From Thermococcus argininiproducens (GTDB lineage: Archaea > Methanobacteriota_B > Thermococci > Thermococcales > Thermococcaceae), in contig NZ_CP080572.1 of assembly GCF_023746595.1 (NCBI RefSeq), positions 868,001 to 932,000 of the forward strand: a stretch of 64,000 nucleotides of DNA, read 5' to 3'. The notes beneath the pieces are model-generated. The model searched no databases. It had not been told where the DNA came from and worked only from the letters and a program-made list of their open reading frames with translations. The translations under genes and the position numbers were made by a program. Of this stretch, positions 15,981 to 26,922 are shown piece by piece; position 1 is the first letter of the stretch; every line of letters begins with the position of its first letter.

Positions 15981-17081
15981 TTGAGGTACGTTAAGCTACC
16001 AAAGGAGAATACTTATGAGTTCCTAGAACGTTTGAAGGATTGGGGAACACTTTATGCTCCCATAAAGATATCAGAAAAGTTCTATGACTTCAGAGAAGTT
16101 GATGATGTTAAGAAGATAGAGTTCAAGTACAATAGAACAATAATGCCACCGAAGAAGTTCTTCTTCCTACCTAGGGAGAAAATATTTGAGTTCAGCATCT
16201 CAAAGGCAGAGTACAATGAGGTTATTGAAAATGTGGAGCCGTTTATTATTTTTGGAGTGCATGCATGTGATATCTTTGGACTCAAGATAATGGATACAAT
16301 ATACCTTGATGATCTTCCGGACAAGTACTACAAGGTTAGAAGAGAAAAAGGCATAATAATAGGAATAAGCTGTATTCCAGACGAATATTGTTTTTGTAAC
16401 TTAAGGGAAACAGACTTTGCAGACGATGGGTTTGATTTGTTCTTCCATGAGCTTCCAGATGGCTGGCTTGTAAGGGTAGGAAGTCCAAAGGGACACAGAA
16501 TAGTGGATAAAAATATCAAGCTCTTTGAGGAAGTAACAAGTCAGGATGTATGCAACTTTAGAGACTTTGAAAACAAGAAGCACCAGCAGTTTAAGTACCA
16601 TGAGGATTGGGGTAACCTCCGCTATTTGCTTGAGATGGAGATGGAGCACCCAATGTGGGATGAACAAAGTGAACTTTGTTTGGCCTGTGGTAATTGTAAC
16701 TTAACCTGTCCAACCTGTAGATGCTATGAGGTTCAAGACATTCCAAATCTTGATGGGGATACAGGTGTTAGGATTAGGAGATGGGATTCTTGTCAGTTAA
16801 GAAGTCACGGCCTTGTAGCTGGAAATCACAACTTTAGACCAACGAAAAAATCTCGTTTTATGAACAGGTATCTATGTAAGAACTCATACAACGAGAAGCT
16901 TGGCATAAGTTATTGTGTTGGATGTGGAAGGTGTACTTACTTCTGTCCAGCAGAGATAAGCTTTGTAGAAAACTTGAGAACTATTTTGGGAGTAAAAGAC
17001 AATTCATGTCCACCTGAGGTGGCGGAGGAGATGCCGAAGAGAGGATTCGCCTATGGCAGTTCTATGGGAGGTGAAGAATGA
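15981..17081 (+). CDS. hydB: sulfhydrogenase beta subunit (iron-sulfur protein)
   Basis: About 366 residues. It is the electron-transfer subunit of the cytosolic NADP-type [NiFe] sulfhydrogenase, which moves electrons between NAD(P)H and H+, or sulfur/polysulfide. Two ferredoxin-like cluster motifs are present in the last third: [14 protein letters not shown] and [21 protein letters not shown] ribosome binding site places the start at TTG 15981 ([14 protein letters not shown]), not the GTG at 15957. It is the first gene of hydBGDA and its stop overlaps the hydG start (ATGA). Confidence 0.95.
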   Translation: MRYVKLPKENTYEFLERLKDWGTLYAPIKISEKFYDFREVDDVKKIEFKYNRTIMPPKKFFFLPREKIFEFSISKAEYNEVIENVEPFIIFGVHACDIFGLKIMDTIYLDDLPDKYYKVRREKGIIIGISCIPDEYCFCNLRETDFADDGFDLFFHELPDGWLVRVGSPKGHRIVDKNIKLFEEVTSQDVCNFRDFENKKHQQFKYHEDWGNLRYLLEMEMEHPMWDEQSELCLACGNCNLTCPTCRCYEVQDIPNLDGDTGVRIRRWDSCQLRSHGLVAGNHNFRPTKKSRFMNRYLCKNSYNEKLGISYCVGCGRCTYFCPAEISFVENLRTILGVKDNSCPPEVAEEMPKRGFAYGSSMGGEE

Positions 17082-17974
17082 TGAGCACGCCGGGAGAACT
17101 CATCCCTAAGGAAATTATGATGCCTAAAGAGAACCCTTACGTCCTTCATAAGGCAAAAGTACTTAAGCTTTACACATTAACCGAGACAGAGAAACTCTTC
17201 CTATTCCGTTTTGAAGACCCAGAATTAGCTGAAAAGTGGACTTTCAAACCTGGTCAATTTGTTCAGCTTACCATTCCAGGAGTCGGAGAAGTTCCAATTA
17301 GTATATGTTCATCAGCTATGAGAAAAGGATTCTTTGAGTTATGTATCAGAAAGGCAGGTAGGGTAACTGCAGTAATTCACAAGCTTAAGCCTGGAGACAC
17401 GGTTCTAGTTAGAGGTCCTTATGGAAATGGGTTCCCTGTTGATGAGTGGGAAGGGATGGATTTACTCCTTATAGCAGCAGGCCTTGGAACTGCACCTCTT
17501 AGAAGCGTCTTTCTCTATGCAATGGACAACAGATGGAAGTACGGAAATATTACATTCATAAATACTGCAAGATATGGAAAAGATTTGCTATTTTACAAAG
17601 AGTTAGAGGCAATGAAAGATCTTGCTGAGGCAGAAAATGTCAAGATAATCCAGAGTGTTACTAGAGATCCAGATTGGCCAGGACTAAAAGGAAGACCCCA
17701 GCAATTTATTGTCGAGGCCAATACAAATCCAAAGAACACTGCAGTAGCTGTGTGTGGACCTCCAAGAATGTACAAGGCAGTTTTTGAGTCCCTTATAAAC
17801 TATGGCTACCGCCCAGAGAACATCTATGTCACACTTGAGAGGAAAATGAAATGTGGAATAGGGAAGTGTGGACACTGTAATGTGGGAACAAGCACCTCTT
17901 GGAAATACATATGTAAAGATGGCCCTGTATTTGGGTACTTTGATATAATCTCAACACCTGGATTGCTTGACTGA
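17078..17974 (+). CDS. hydG: sulfhydrogenase gamma subunit (FAD, NAD(P)H-binding)
   Basis: About 298 residues of the ferredoxin-NADP reductase fold. The FAD-binding barrel contains PISICSS, the nucleotide domain has [14 protein letters not shown] and [15 protein letters not shown], and a C-terminal [12 protein letters not shown] binds a 2Fe-2S cluster. It passes electrons between NADP(H) and the cluster subunits. It overlaps hydB by four bases. Two adjacent ATGs (17078 and 17081) are possible starts after GGGAGGTGA. Confidence 0.95.
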   Translation: MMSTPGELIPKEIMMPKENPYVLHKAKVLKLYTLTETEKLFLFRFEDPELAEKWTFKPGQFVQLTIPGVGEVPISICSSAMRKGFFELCIRKAGRVTAVIHKLKPGDTVLVRGPYGNGFPVDEWEGMDLLLIAAGLGTAPLRSVFLYAMDNRWKYGNITFINTARYGKDLLFYKELEAMKDLAEAENVKIIQSVTRDPDWPGLKGRPQQFIVEANTNPKNTAVAVCGPPRMYKAVFESLINYGYRPENIYVTLERKMKCGIGKCGHCNVGTSTSWKYICKDGPVFGYFDIISTPGLLD

Positions 17975-17984
17975 GGTGAGAAGA

Positions 17985-18773
17985 ATGAGCGAGAAAGTTA
18001 AAATTGGATTTTACGCTTTAACTTCATGCTATGGCTGTCAGCTTCAATTTGCCATGATGGATGAAGTGCTCCAACTTTTAGATAAAGCAAATATAGAATG
18101 CTGGTTTATGGTAGAGAGAGACAGTGATGAAGATAGAGAAGTTGATATAGCCTTCATAGAGGGGAGCGTCTCCACAGAGGAAGAAGTGGAGCTCGTGAAA
18201 AAGATCAGAGAAAAAGCAAAGATAGTAATTGCAGTGGGTTCATGTGCAATTCATGGTGGTGTGCAAAGCTGGGGTAAGGATAAGGGACTTAGTGAACTTT
18301 GGAAGAAGGTTTACGGCGAATCTCATGTTAAATTTGAACCTAAAATGGCTGAACCAGTGGAAAAATACATCAAAGTTGATTATAAGCTCTACGGATGTCC
18401 ACCAGAGAAGAAAGACTTCCTCTATGCCTTGGGAACTTTCCTCGTAGGTTCATGGCCTGAGGACATTGACTATCCTGTTTGTGTGGAGTGCAGGATTAAG
18501 GGCAATCCCTGTATCCTTATAGAAAAAGGGGAGCCATGTTTAGGTCCATTGACAGTAGCCGGCTGTGATGCAAGGTGTCCAGGATTCAATGTTGCATGTA
18601 TTGGATGTAGGGGTGCTGTAGGATACGATGTTGCATGGTTTGACTCCCTCGCATTGGAGTTCAAGAAAAAAGGCCTAACAAAGGAGGAAATACTGGAGAG
18701 AATGAAAATATTCAACGCTCACAACCCCAAGCTTGAGGAAATGGTTAACAAGATATTTGAGGAGGGAGAATGA
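17985..18773 (+). CDS. hydD: sulfhydrogenase delta subunit (hydrogenase small subunit)
   Basis: About 262 residues of the [NiFe] hydrogenase small subunit family, carrying the proximal clusters. Cysteine motifs seen are LTSCYGCQ at the N-terminus, [19 protein letters not shown], and C-terminal [11 protein letters not shown] with [17 protein letters not shown]. The start ATG 17985 follows GAGGTGAGAAG; an upstream TTG at 17967 lies inside hydG. Its stop overlaps hydA. Confidence 0.95.
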   Translation: MSEKVKIGFYALTSCYGCQLQFAMMDEVLQLLDKANIECWFMVERDSDEDREVDIAFIEGSVSTEEEVELVKKIREKAKIVIAVGSCAIHGGVQSWGKDKGLSELWKKVYGESHVKFEPKMAEPVEKYIKVDYKLYGCPPEKKDFLYALGTFLVGSWPEDIDYPVCVECRIKGNPCILIEKGEPCLGPLTVAGCDARCPGFNVACIGCRGAVGYDVAWFDSLALEFKKKGLTKEEILERMKIFNAHNPKLEEMVNKIFEEGE

Positions 18774-20053
18774 TGTACATTCCGATTACAGTTGATCATA
18801 TAGCCCGTGTGGAAGGAAAGGGTGGAATCGAGATAGTAACAAGTGACGAGGGTGTTAAAGAAGTAAAGCTCAACATAATAGAAGGTCCTAGGTTTTTTGA
18901 GGCCATAACCATAGGGAAGAAACTGGACGAGGCATTAGCAATTTATCCAAGGGTATGTTCTTTTTGTTCTGCAGCTCATAAGCTCACCGCCTTAGAGGCT
19001 GCTGAGAAAGCCGTGGGTTTCACACCAAGGCCTGAGATACAAGATTTGAGAGATCTATTATATATAGGGGATATGATAGAAAGCCATGCCTTGCATCTTT
19101 ACCTCTTAGTCCTTCCTGACTATCTCGGTTACTCAAATCCCCTCGCTATGGTTGACAAATATAAAAAAGAAATAGAATATGCGATGGCTCTCAAAAACAT
19201 AGGCTCAAAGACAATGGATTACTTGGGTTCAAGGGCAATACACCAAGAAAATGCTATCTTAGGAGGTTTTGGAAAACTTCCAACAAAACGCCAATTCGAG
19301 GAGCTTAAGAGGGAATTAAAAGAAGTTCTCCCAATGGCAGAGTACACAGTAGAACTATTTGCAAAACTTGAGCAATACAAGGAAGTTAAAGATGAGGAAA
19401 TGGTTCACATGGCTGTGAAACCAAGAAACGATGTTTATGGGATATACGGAGATTACATTAAAGTTAGTGATGGGTTTGAGTTTCCTGTGGAGGACTATAA
19501 AAAGTATATAGTGGAAAAGGTAGTTGAACACAGCTTTGCAAAGCATTCCTTTTACAAGGACAAACCCTTCATGGTTGGTGCGATCTCAAGAATAGTCAAT
19601 AATGCTGACCTTCTCTACGGAAAAGCGAAGGAACTCTACAGCCAGTATAAAGACCTCCTAAGATACGACAACTGCTTTGCTAACAACTTTGCCCAAGCAT
19701 TAGAGCTTGTATACTTTGTAGAGAGAGCAATAGACATAATTGATGACACTCTCGCAAAATGGCCTATAAAAGAAAGGGACGAAGTCGAGTTAAAGGACGG
19801 TTTTGGAGTAAGCATCACTGAGGCTCCAAGAGGATTACTGGTTTATGCTCTTGAAGTCAAAGATGGAAAAGTCAACTATGCAGATATCATAACTCCAACT
19901 GCAATGAACCTTGCAATAATGGAACGCCATGTTAGATTAATGGCAGAAAAACACTGGCAAGATGATCCTGAAAAGCTTAAATTACTTGCAGAGATGACTG
20001 TTAGAGCATACGATCCATGTATCTCCTGTTCAGTCCATGTTGTCAAACTCTGA
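18770..20053 (+). CDS. hydA: sulfhydrogenase alpha subunit (NiFe large subunit)
   Basis: 427 residues, the catalytic subunit. Nickel ligands come from the N-terminal [10 protein letters not shown] and the C-terminal DPCISCSVH. Only four residues (VVKL) follow the His, the very short tail that a dedicated endopeptidase removes after nickel insertion in group 3b enzymes. It is the last gene of the four-gene operon, followed by T-rich sequence. The protease-like gene at 20103 is the likely processing enzyme, though genes elsewhere could serve. Confidence 0.96.
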   Translation: MMYIPITVDHIARVEGKGGIEIVTSDEGVKEVKLNIIEGPRFFEAITIGKKLDEALAIYPRVCSFCSAAHKLTALEAAEKAVGFTPRPEIQDLRDLLYIGDMIESHALHLYLLVLPDYLGYSNPLAMVDKYKKEIEYAMALKNIGSKTMDYLGSRAIHQENAILGGFGKLPTKRQFEELKRELKEVLPMAEYTVELFAKLEQYKEVKDEEMVHMAVKPRNDVYGIYGDYIKVSDGFEFPVEDYKKYIVEKVVEHSFAKHSFYKDKPFMVGAISRIVNNADLLYGKAKELYSQYKDLLRYDNCFANNFAQALELVYFVERAIDIIDDTLAKWPIKERDEVELKDGFGVSITEAPRGLLVYALEVKDGKVNYADIITPTAMNLAIMERHVRLMAEKHWQDDPEKLKLLAEMTVRAYDPCISCSVHVVKL

Positions 20054-20102
20054 TTTTTTAGATTTTTAAACTCATTCTTATATTTTAGTTTTGGTGAAGG
20101 AA

Positions 20103-20549
20103 ATGGAAGCTTTAATCCTAGCTCTTGGCAATGAGCTTATGAAAGATGATGGTGTAGGATTAAAAGTTGGTAGAATATTGGCTGAAAGAGGTTATAATGT
20201 AATTGAGGTTGGAACTGATATATTCAAGTTACAGCGTTACTATAATGGGGAAGATATAATTATTATAATAGATGCTGTTTTGAGTAATGAGTATGGGCCA
20301 GGTGAAGTGATTTACCTAAAGGGGGATGAAGTCTTTGAGAAATTAAGGGCTGAAATAAGGAGTGCTCACTTTATGGGGGCTGTTGATGGACTTAAACTTT
20401 TAATGGCTATTGATAAACGACTTACTAGGGCAGAAATTCACTTTATTGGGGTTGTTGCCAAGGAGATTGATCTTGGCATGGAGCTTAGTGAAGAGGTGAA
20501 GAATAGTATTCCTAATATTATTAATATAGTAGAGTCAATTATTAAATAG
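20103..20549 (+). CDS. hydrogenase maturation endopeptidase (HycI/HyaD family)
   Basis: About 149 residues. The family's metal-sensing motifs are present: GNELMKDDGVG at the N-terminus, an acidic IIIDAVLSNEYGPGEV segment, and SAHFMGAVDGLKLL with the conserved His. Such proteases clip the C-terminal tail of [NiFe] large subunits once nickel is in place. ATG 20103 follows GGTGAAGG; TTG 20091 is an unlikely alternative. It has its own TATA-like GATTTTTAAACTC near 20061. Confidence 0.9.
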   Translation: MEALILALGNELMKDDGVGLKVGRILAERGYNVIEVGTDIFKLQRYYNGEDIIIIIDAVLSNEYGPGEVIYLKGDEVFEKLRAEIRSAHFMGAVDGLKLLMAIDKRLTRAEIHFIGVVAKEIDLGMELSEEVKNSIPNIINIVESIIK

Positions 20550-20551
20550 TT

Positions 20552-20566
20552 TGCAAAAATTTTGCA
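20552..20566. repeat. short perfect inverted repeat
   Basis: TGCAAAA and TTTTGCA flank a single A, directly after the protease stop. It could be an operator for the downstream ribosomal promoter or a small termination hairpin. Confidence 0.35.
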
Positions 20567-20595
20567 TGCTCTTGGAAGCCTAGGAGGGTGGAATA

Positions 20596-20615
20596 GTTCG
20601 AAAGCCTTTTAAATA
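20596..20615 (+). promoter_or_regulatory. main promoter of the ribosomal protein cluster
   Basis: TTCGAAAGCC followed by TTTTAAATAC forms a BRE-like plus TATA element about 60 bases before the SPOUT methyltransferase gene. It is the only strong promoter before rpl3, so it probably drives the long S10/spc-type operon. Confidence 0.6.
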
Positions 20616-20670
20616 CATTCTTTTTACCCCCCTACAGCTTTAAGGTATAGAAATGTAAAGGATGACTAAA

Positions 20671-21447
20671 ATGGCGTGGCATATCTTTATTCCAGATTCA
20701 CTCCTTGAGGAGACATCGGATCCAAAAATAAGGACATACAAAGTTGGCCAGATCGGCAGGGCAGCGGCAATCTTTGGTGTAGAACACATCTGGATTTACA
20801 AAGCAGGCGGGAAAGACGGTAAGTTCATCAAACTCATCTTGGAATATATGGAGACCCCTCAATATCTGCGAAAGGCCTTAATCCCCCTTACCAAGGAGCT
20901 CAAATACGCTGGTGTTTTACCTCCATTAAGAACACCCCATCACAAACTAAAAGGAAGACCAAAGATCGGGGAAATTCGAGAAGGCGTTATAATCAGAAGG
21001 GGTAAAAGACTGTATGCAGATATCGGCCTTGATGACTTTGCTCTCGTCGAGGGAACTGGAGAAGGTCGTATGACGTTTGAAATTATCTCTACAACACCTC
21101 TCAAAGTGACGCCGACAAAACCCAAAGAATATTGGGGGTATCGGGTCCATTTAACAAGGGGGTCTCTGGCAAAAACACTTAAAAAGGCAAAGCTTAACCT
21201 TGCAATCGCGACCTCACGAATGGGTGAGGATGTGAGAAAAGTGAACCTTCCTCCGTTGGAGGGGGAAGTGGGATTTGTATTTGGATCTCCCCGGAAAGGG
21301 ATAATGGAAATCCTGAGAGACTTCAATGAGGATTATTCCTTTGATCTAATCCTCAATACTATTCCAAATCAAAAGACAAAGACCGTTAGAACGGAGGAAG
21401 CTGTGTTGGCGACATTGGCGATATTTAATTTCATAAGGAGGGATTGA
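20671..21447 (+). CDS. SPOUT-superfamily RNA methyltransferase (COG2106 type)
   Basis: About 258 residues. The C-terminal part has the SPOUT trefoil-knot signature ([59 protein letters not shown]). A central insert (about 85-150) looks like an OB-type RNA-binding domain. It stands immediately before rpl3 (one base gap), an arrangement common in archaea, which supports a role in ribosomal RNA modification. ATG 20671 ([12 protein letters not shown]) is preferred because GGATGA lies before it; ATG 20662 is in frame too. Confidence 0.88.
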   Translation: MAWHIFIPDSLLEETSDPKIRTYKVGQIGRAAAIFGVEHIWIYKAGGKDGKFIKLILEYMETPQYLRKALIPLTKELKYAGVLPPLRTPHHKLKGRPKIGEIREGVIIRRGKRLYADIGLDDFALVEGTGEGRMTFEIISTTPLKVTPTKPKEYWGYRVHLTRGSLAKTLKKAKLNLAIATSRMGEDVRKVNLPPLEGEVGFVFGSPRKGIMEILRDFNEDYSFDLILNTIPNQKTKTVRTEEAVLATLAIFNFIRRD

Positions 21448-21448
21448 A

Positions 21449-22528
21449 ATGGGAAAAATTAGCAGACCAAGAAGAGGTTCATTGGCATATTCCCCAAGAA
21501 AAAGAGCAAAGAGTATAGTACCAAAGATTAGAACTTGGCCTCAAGAGCAAGAAGTTAGAATGCTTGGATTTGCAGGATACAAAGTTGGAATGACCCATGT
21601 ACTTATGATTGACGACACTCCTGGGCTCACAAATGGAAAAGAAATTTTCATGCCAGTTACCATAGTTGAAGCTCCACCACTCATAGTATATGGGGTCAGA
21701 GCATATAGAAAGGGTTACTTTGGACTAGAAACTGCCACTGAAGTCATGGTTCCAGACTTTAAGCTTGAAAACTACCCATCAAAGAAGGCAAAAAATGTTA
21801 CATTCTATAGTCTTCTTGGAAGAAGAATTAAGACTCTTCCAAAGAACTACACTGAAGAGGTTTTCCAGCAAAAACTTGGGGAGCTTGAAGAGCTAGTGGA
21901 GTCTGGCGAAATAGTTGAGGTTAGGGCATTAGTAGCAACCCAACCATGGCTCGCCCGCATAAAGAAGAAACCGGAAGTTATGGAATACGCTGTTGGTGGA
22001 ACCAACATTGAAGAAAAGTTTGGTTTCATTAAAGACAAACTTGGAAAGGAACTTAGAGTCAGAGAGATTCTCAAAGAAGGGGAGCTTCTTGATATAGTGG
22101 CCGTGACCAAAGGAAAAGGAACACAAGGCCCAGTTAAGAGATGGGGTGTTAAGTTGACTTCTCACAAAGACAGCAAAGGTAGGAGAAAAGTGGCAACAAT
22201 AGGTCCTTGGCATCCAGCAAGAGTCATGTGGACAGTGCCAAGAGCTGGTCAGATGGGTTTCCACCACAGGACAGAGTTTAACAAAAGACTCTTGAGAATA
22301 GGAGAGAACGGCAAGCTTTCTCTCAATGGAGAGGAGATTGAAATAACACCAAAAGGTGGATTCCCACACTATGGAATAGTCAGAAATGACTTCCTCATGA
22401 TAGCTGGTACTATTCCAGGGGCAATAAAGAGGATCGTTAGAGTGAGGCCCGCAATAAGGCCACCTGCAAAAAGACCACCTGTTGAAGCTCCACAAATCAC
22501 GTACATTAGTAGAGAATCAAAGCAATGA
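21449..22528 (+). CDS. rpl3: ribosomal protein L3 (uL3)
   Basis: 359 residues. It has the archaeal/eukaryal L3 start ([19 protein letters not shown]) and the [14 protein letters not shown] and [17 protein letters not shown] segments that reach the peptidyl transferase centre. AGGAGGGATTGAA precedes the ATG. It is the first ribosomal gene of the cluster. Confidence 0.98.
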   Translation: MGKISRPRRGSLAYSPRKRAKSIVPKIRTWPQEQEVRMLGFAGYKVGMTHVLMIDDTPGLTNGKEIFMPVTIVEAPPLIVYGVRAYRKGYFGLETATEVMVPDFKLENYPSKKAKNVTFYSLLGRRIKTLPKNYTEEVFQQKLGELEELVESGEIVEVRALVATQPWLARIKKKPEVMEYAVGGTNIEEKFGFIKDKLGKELRVREILKEGELLDIVAVTKGKGTQGPVKRWGVKLTSHKDSKGRRKVATIGPWHPARVMWTVPRAGQMGFHHRTEFNKRLLRIGENGKLSLNGEEIEITPKGGFPHYGIVRNDFLMIAGTIPGAIKRIVRVRPAIRPPAKRPPVEAPQITYISRESKQ

Positions 22529-22539
22529 GGTGAGGATTG

Positions 22540-23307
22540 ATGAAAGTTAAGGTATTTTCACTCAATGGCGAGCCAATTGAGGAAATAGAACTTCCAAGAG
22601 TATTTCGCACTCCCTTTAGACCAGATCTTATTAAAAGAGCGGTCATTGCTTCATGGACACACAGAATTCAGCCACAGGGTAGAGATCCCTTGGCAGGTAA
22701 GAGGAGAGTTACGGAGAACATAGGAAAAGGTCATGGGATGGCAAGGGTAGAAAGAATAAAGACTTCCCCTAGGTTTGCCGCATTTGTTCCCTTTGCAAGA
22801 GGTGGAAGAAGAGCACACCCACCAAAAGTTGAGAAAATAATCTGGGAAGGTATAAACAAGAAGGAGAAGAGACTTGCTTTGATGAGTGCAATTGCAGCTA
22901 CTGCTAACTATGACCTTGTAAAAGCTAGAGGTCACATGGTTGATAATCTGCCTCAAGTTCCTCTTGTGGTTGAGGATGAGCTTGAGAAGATATACAAAAC
23001 AGCACAGACAAGAGAGATCTTCAAAAAGCTTGGTGTATGGAACGACATTGAAAGGGCAAAGAAAAACACCAAAGTGAGAGCAGGAAAGGGTAAGATGAGG
23101 GGTAGAAGATACAAAAAGGCAAAAGGGCCACTTATTGTAGTTGCAAAGAATGAGGGAATAATTCAAGGTGCAAGGAATCATCCAGGTGTTGATGTAGTTG
23201 TAGTTGATAACTTAGGTGTAGAGCTATTAGCACCAGGTGCCCATCCTGGAAGACTTACTATCTGGACAAAAGGGGCCATAGAGAGATTAAGGGAGATTTA
23301 TGGGTGA
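22540..23307 (+). CDS. rpl4: ribosomal protein L4 (uL4)
   Basis: About 255 residues of the long archaeal L4, with the extended internal loop [22 protein letters not shown] lining the exit tunnel. Start ATG 22540 follows GAGGTGAGGATTG; the TTG at 22537 is one codon earlier. The gap to rpl3 is 11 bases. Confidence 0.97.
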   Translation: MKVKVFSLNGEPIEEIELPRVFRTPFRPDLIKRAVIASWTHRIQPQGRDPLAGKRRVTENIGKGHGMARVERIKTSPRFAAFVPFARGGRRAHPPKVEKIIWEGINKKEKRLALMSAIAATANYDLVKARGHMVDNLPQVPLVVEDELEKIYKTAQTREIFKKLGVWNDIERAKKNTKVRAGKGKMRGRRYKKAKGPLIVVAKNEGIIQGARNHPGVDVVVVDNLGVELLAPGAHPGRLTIWTKGAIERLREIYG

Positions 23308-23313
23308 TGTAAC

Positions 23314-23574
23314 ATGGATCCCTATAAAGTTATTGTAAGGCCTGTAGTTACAGAAAAAGCAATTTCAATGGTAGAGAGGGAGAATAAACTCACTTTCATA
23401 GTGGACAAAAGAGCAACAAAGCCGGAAATAAAGAAAGCAGTTGAAACAATTTATGATGTAAAAGTAGAAAAAGTGAATATCATTATAACTATGAAGGGAG
23501 AAAAGAAAGCTTACGTAAAATTGAAGCCTGAATACAGTGCAAGTGAGGTTGCTGCTAGAATAGGATTATTCTGA
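23314..23574 (+). CDS. rpl23: ribosomal protein L23 (uL23)
   Basis: 86 residues, the normal archaeal length. It contains the [11 protein letters not shown] opening and [20 protein letters not shown] core. L23 sits at the tunnel exit and is the docking site for SRP and the translocon. Confidence 0.97.
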   Translation: MDPYKVIVRPVVTEKAISMVERENKLTFIVDKRATKPEIKKAVETIYDVKVEKVNIIITMKGEKKAYVKLKPEYSASEVAARIGLF

Positions 23575-23585
23575 GGTGAGTGAGA

Positions 23586-24305
23586 ATGGGTAAAAGTTTA
23601 ATTCAACAAAGGAGAGGAAAAGGAACAACAACATTTAGAGCTCCATCTCATAGGTATAGGGGTGCTGTTAAGTACATTCCACTAAGCTTTACTAAAGAAA
23701 AAACTCTTGCGGGAAAGGTCGTTGAAATACTCCATGACCCAGGAAGAACCGCCCCTGTTGCTAGGGTTAAGTTTGATAATGGATTGGAGAAACTTATCCT
23801 TGCTCCAGAAGGCCTTTTGGTTGACCAGGAGATCTATGTTGGTCCAGAAGCACCAATTGCAATCGGAAACACACTCCCCCTTGCAAAGATCCCAGAAGGA
23901 ACATATGTTTACAACCTTGAAGGGTCACCTGGCGATGGTGGAAAGTACGTGAGAGCTGGAGGGAGCTATGCTTTGGTAGTTTCAAGGGAGAAGAATAGAG
24001 TTATTGTTCAACTCCCAAGTGGTGAGCTTAAAGGATTTAACCCCAGATGCAGGGCGACAATAGGTGTAGTTGCTGGTGGAGGAAGGCTTGAGAAGCCAAT
24101 AGTTAAAGCTGGTAAGGCTTACTATATCATGAAGGCTAGAAACAGGTTCTGGCCAAAGCCAAGAGGTGTCAAGATGAACGCCGTTAACCACCCACACGGT
24201 GGTAAGGAACACCACATTGGTAAACCAAGTACTGTTTCAAAGAGAGCTCCACCTGGAAGAAAAGTTGGTCACATAGGAGCGAGAAGAACTGGGAGAAGGA
24301 AGTGA
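23586..24305 (+). CDS. rpl2: ribosomal protein L2 (uL2)
   Basis: About 239 residues. The conserved C-terminal [14 protein letters not shown] segment, with the histidine at the subunit interface near the catalytic centre, is intact. Start ATG 23586 follows GAGGTGAGTGAGA; the GTG at 23580 is part of the ribosome binding region. Confidence 0.98.
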   Translation: MGKSLIQQRRGKGTTTFRAPSHRYRGAVKYIPLSFTKEKTLAGKVVEILHDPGRTAPVARVKFDNGLEKLILAPEGLLVDQEIYVGPEAPIAIGNTLPLAKIPEGTYVYNLEGSPGDGGKYVRAGGSYALVVSREKNRVIVQLPSGELKGFNPRCRATIGVVAGGGRLEKPIVKAGKAYYIMKARNRFWPKPRGVKMNAVNHPHGGKEHHIGKPSTVSKRAPPGRKVGHIGARRTGRRK

Positions 24306-24315
24306 GGTGGTTTGA

Positions 24316-24717
24316 ATGGCAAGAAAAAAGGAATTTAAATATCGCGGTTACACATTTGAGGAACTTGCAAATATGTCTCTTGAGGATTTAGCCAAGCTCT
24401 TTCCTTCAAGACAGAGGAGAAGTCTTAAACGTGGTTTAACACCAGAACAGAAGAAACTCCTTAGGAAAATTAGACTTGCAAAGAAGGGTAAGTATAAAAA
24501 GCCAATAAGAACCCACAGCAGAGACATGGTCATCCTCCCAGAAATGGTTGGAATGACAATTCATGTCCACAATGGTAAAGAATTCGTTCCAATAGAGATT
24601 AGAGAAGAAATGATTGGTCATTATCTTGGAGAATTTGCTCTAACAAGAAGAAGGGTCCAACACGGATCACCTGGTGTTGGTGCTACAAGATCATCAATGT
24701 TCGTGGCAATCAAGTGA
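24316..24717 (+). CDS. rps19: ribosomal protein S19 (uS19)
   Basis: 133 residues, archaeal S19 with the N-terminal extension ([19 protein letters not shown]) seen in archaea and eukaryotes. The core is [30 protein letters not shown]. It binds 16S rRNA in the head of the small subunit. Confidence 0.98.
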   Translation: MARKKEFKYRGYTFEELANMSLEDLAKLFPSRQRRSLKRGLTPEQKKLLRKIRLAKKGKYKKPIRTHSRDMVILPEMVGMTIHVHNGKEFVPIEIREEMIGHYLGEFALTRRRVQHGSPGVGATRSSMFVAIK

Positions 24718-24728
24718 GGTGATTAGGA

Positions 24729-25193
24729 ATGGCAAAGTTTTCCTACTCTTTCCAAAATTTTGATCCTGAGAGAATGGCAAAAGCAAGTGGGAGAGATTTG
24801 AGGATATCACCAAAGCTTTCAATAGAAGTTTGCAGAGAAATCAAAGGAATGATGCTTAATGATGCTATAAAACTACTTGATGAGGTAATTGCTAAGAAAA
24901 GACCTATCCACTTAAGGAGATTCAACGACTCACAAGGGCACAAGAGAGGCGAGGGCTTTGGTCCTGGAAGATATCCAGTTAAAGTTGCTAAAGAAATCAA
25001 GAAGTTGCTCTTAAATGTAAGAAATAATGCAGAACAGAAGGGCTTAGATCCAGATAGATTAAGGATCATCCATGCAGCAGCTCACAGGGGCCCAGTATTG
25101 AGAGGTTATATTCCAAGGGCATTCGGAAGAGCCACCCAGTTCAACGAACAGACAACACACATTGAGATAGTTGTGGAGGAAATTAGGAGGTGA
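24729..25193 (+). CDS. rpl22: ribosomal protein L22 (uL22)
   Basis: 154 residues. The tunnel-lining beta hairpin corresponds to [35 protein letters not shown] near the C-terminus. The gene lies 11 bases after rps19 and five before rps3. Confidence 0.97.
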   Translation: MAKFSYSFQNFDPERMAKASGRDLRISPKLSIEVCREIKGMMLNDAIKLLDEVIAKKRPIHLRRFNDSQGHKRGEGFGPGRYPVKVAKEIKKLLLNVRNNAEQKGLDPDRLRIIHAAAHRGPVLRGYIPRAFGRATQFNEQTTHIEIVVEEIRR

Positions 25194-25197
25194 GCCT

Positions 25198-25821
25198 ATG
25201 GCGATCGAGAGATACTTCATAAAGGAAGGCATAAAAGAGATGCTCATCGATGAATATCTTGAGAAGGAGTTGAGAAGAGCAGGATACGGTGGACTCGACA
25301 TTAAAAAGACTCCCCTTGGAACTAAGGTCGTTATATTTGTCGAACGGCCGGGTTTTGTTATTGGAAGGGGAGGTAGAAAGATTAGAGAACTCACAAGGAT
25401 TCTTGAGAGACGGTTTAATCTAGAAAATCCACAAATAGAAGTTGAAGAAATCAAAAATCCGTACTTTAATGCTAAAGTTCAGGCAACCAGACTTGCTCAA
25501 GCATTAGAGAGAGGAGTTCACTTCAGAAGGGCAGCATATGCTGCAATACGAGCCATAATGAACAACGGGGCAAGAGGAGTGGAGATTAGAATTAGTGGCA
25601 AATTAACAGGAGAAAGAGCTAAGAGCGTCAGATTTTATCAAGGATACATTGCAAAGGTTGGAAATCCAGCTGAGACATTAGTTTCAAGAGGATATGCACA
25701 AGCACTACTAAAGCTTGGCGTGCTTGGTGTGAAGGTATCAATCATGCCTCCGGACGCAAGACTTCCCGATGAAATTGAGATCGTGGAGAAGCCAATTGAA
25801 GAAGAGGTGAGCGAGCAATGA
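25198..25821 (+). CDS. rps3: ribosomal protein S3 (uS3)
   Basis: About 207 residues with the KH-type RNA-binding motif [16 protein letters not shown] near residue 55 and the [13 protein letters not shown] tail. Start ATG 25198 follows AGGAGGTGAGCCT; the longer frame from 25171 would overlap rpl22. It overlaps rpl29 by four bases. Confidence 0.97.
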   Translation: MAIERYFIKEGIKEMLIDEYLEKELRRAGYGGLDIKKTPLGTKVVIFVERPGFVIGRGGRKIRELTRILERRFNLENPQIEVEEIKNPYFNAKVQATRLAQALERGVHFRRAAYAAIRAIMNNGARGVEIRISGKLTGERAKSVRFYQGYIAKVGNPAETLVSRGYAQALLKLGVLGVKVSIMPPDARLPDEIEIVEKPIEEEVSEQ

Positions 25822-26018
25822 AGCCAAGTGAGATTAGAGAGATGAGCATAGAAGAGATTGAAGCAAAAATTAGAGAACTTAGACTTGAACTTGCGAAGGA
25901 GAGAGGAATGCTTACTATGGGTACCTCCTTGGAGAACCCTATGGTTATTAGGAACCTTAGGAGGGATATTGCCCGCCTACTAACAATAAAGAAGGAAAAG
26001 TTGAGGAGTAAAAGGTGA
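25818..26018 (+). CDS. rpl29: ribosomal protein L29 (uL29)
   Basis: 66 residues, a two-helix protein with the family motif [15 protein letters not shown]...[15 protein letters not shown]. It sits at the tunnel exit next to L23. Translationally coupled to rps3 (ATGA). Confidence 0.97.
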   Translation: MKPSEIREMSIEEIEAKIRELRLELAKERGMLTMGTSLENPMVIRNLRRDIARLLTIKKEKLRSKR

Positions 26019-26024
26019 TGGTTA

Positions 26025-26321
26025 GTGCCTAGGATTGTGAATCCCCTGGATGAGATGTTGTTTAAAGAAGTGTTAAAGGAACAACAAAGAATAAGAATCT
26101 ATATTGAAAAGGCTCGATACGGAAAACTCAAGACTATAATTGAAGGTATTGATGAGAAAGAGTTTAACCTTGATGAAATAGCAAAAAAACTCAAGGCGAA
26201 GTTGGCATGCGGTGGAACAGCGAAAAACGGAAGAATAGAGCTTCAAGGAGACCACAGAGAAAAGGTGAAGCGCTTATTGGCAGAACTTGGATTTTCAGAG
26301 GACTTAATAGAAGTGGAATGA
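26025..26321 (+). CDS. translation initiation factor 1 (SUI1/aIF1)
   Basis: 98 residues starting at GTG 26025 after AGGTGATG. The SUI1 fold is shown by YGKLKTIIEGID and KLKAKLACGGTAKNGRIELQGDHREKVKRLL. aIF1 controls start-codon fidelity on the small subunit. Its stop overlaps the Rpp29 start (ATGA). Confidence 0.95.
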   Translation: MPRIVNPLDEMLFKEVLKEQQRIRIYIEKARYGKLKTIIEGIDEKEFNLDEIAKKLKAKLACGGTAKNGRIELQGDHREKVKRLLAELGFSEDLIEVE

Positions 26322-26575
26322 CAAGGAAAACACTAATCCTCCATGAACTCATAGGACTGAAAGTTAAAGTGGTAAAGAGCTCTCATCCGGGGTTGATAGG
26401 AATTGAAGGATATGTGATTGACGAGACTAAAAATACTCTCACAATCCTTGGAAGGAAAGTATGGAAAATTCCCAAAATCGTTGCGGAGTTTGAATTTGAG
26501 GTTGATGATAAAAAAATTCGAATAAAGGGAGAAGAACTGGTTGGAAGGCCCGAGATGAGATTGAAAAAGAGGTGA
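26318..26575 (+). CDS. rnp1: ribonuclease P protein component 1 (Rpp29)
   Basis: About 85 residues starting at ATG 26318, overlapping the aIF1 stop. The Sm-like barrel is seen in [33 protein letters not shown]. It is a protein subunit of archaeal RNase P, which trims the 5' leader of tRNAs. A frame open from 26207 is not used, as it lies inside aIF1. Its place between aIF1 and rps17 is usual in euryarchaea. Confidence 0.95.
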   Translation: MTRKTLILHELIGLKVKVVKSSHPGLIGIEGYVIDETKNTLTILGRKVWKIPKIVAEFEFEVDDKKIRIKGEELVGRPEMRLKKR

Positions 26576-26580
26576 AAGAC

Positions 26581-26916
26581 ATGAGAGACATTGGATTGAG
26601 AATACAGCCTCCTGCGGAAAAGTGTGATGACCCAAAATGCCCTTGGCATGGCCATATAAAAGTGCACGGTCGAGTATTCGAAGGAATAGTGGTTAGCGAT
26701 AAGCCAAGACACACAGTTACTGTTGAGAGACAGTACTATCACTATCTAAAAAAATACGAGCGTTATGAACTTAGAAGAAGCAAAGTTCATGCTCACAATC
26801 CACCATGCATTAATGCAAAGGCTGGGGACAAAGTAATTATAGCTGAAACCAGGCCACTTAGTAAAACAAAGAGCTTTGTAGTAGTTGCAGTCACGCAAAA
26901 GGCAGAGGAGAGGTGA
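26581..26916 (+). CDS. rps17: ribosomal protein S17 (uS17)
   Basis: About 111 residues of the archaeal S17 (S11 in eukaryotes). The [21 protein letters not shown] segment carries the extended cysteine-containing opening and [33 protein letters not shown] is the OB core. ATG 26581 follows GAGGTGAAAGAC; GTG 26572 is a weaker option. Confidence 0.97.
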   Translation: MRDIGLRIQPPAEKCDDPKCPWHGHIKVHGRVFEGIVVSDKPRHTVTVERQYYHYLKKYERYELRRSKVHAHNPPCINAKAGDKVIIAETRPLSKTKSFVVVAVTQKAEER

Positions 26917-26922
26917 TAAGAC

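Noticed and set aside
26207-26317. Long form of Rpp29
   Set aside because: The extension lies inside the aIF1 gene in another frame and does not match the family; ATG 26318 overlaps the aIF1 stop as expected.
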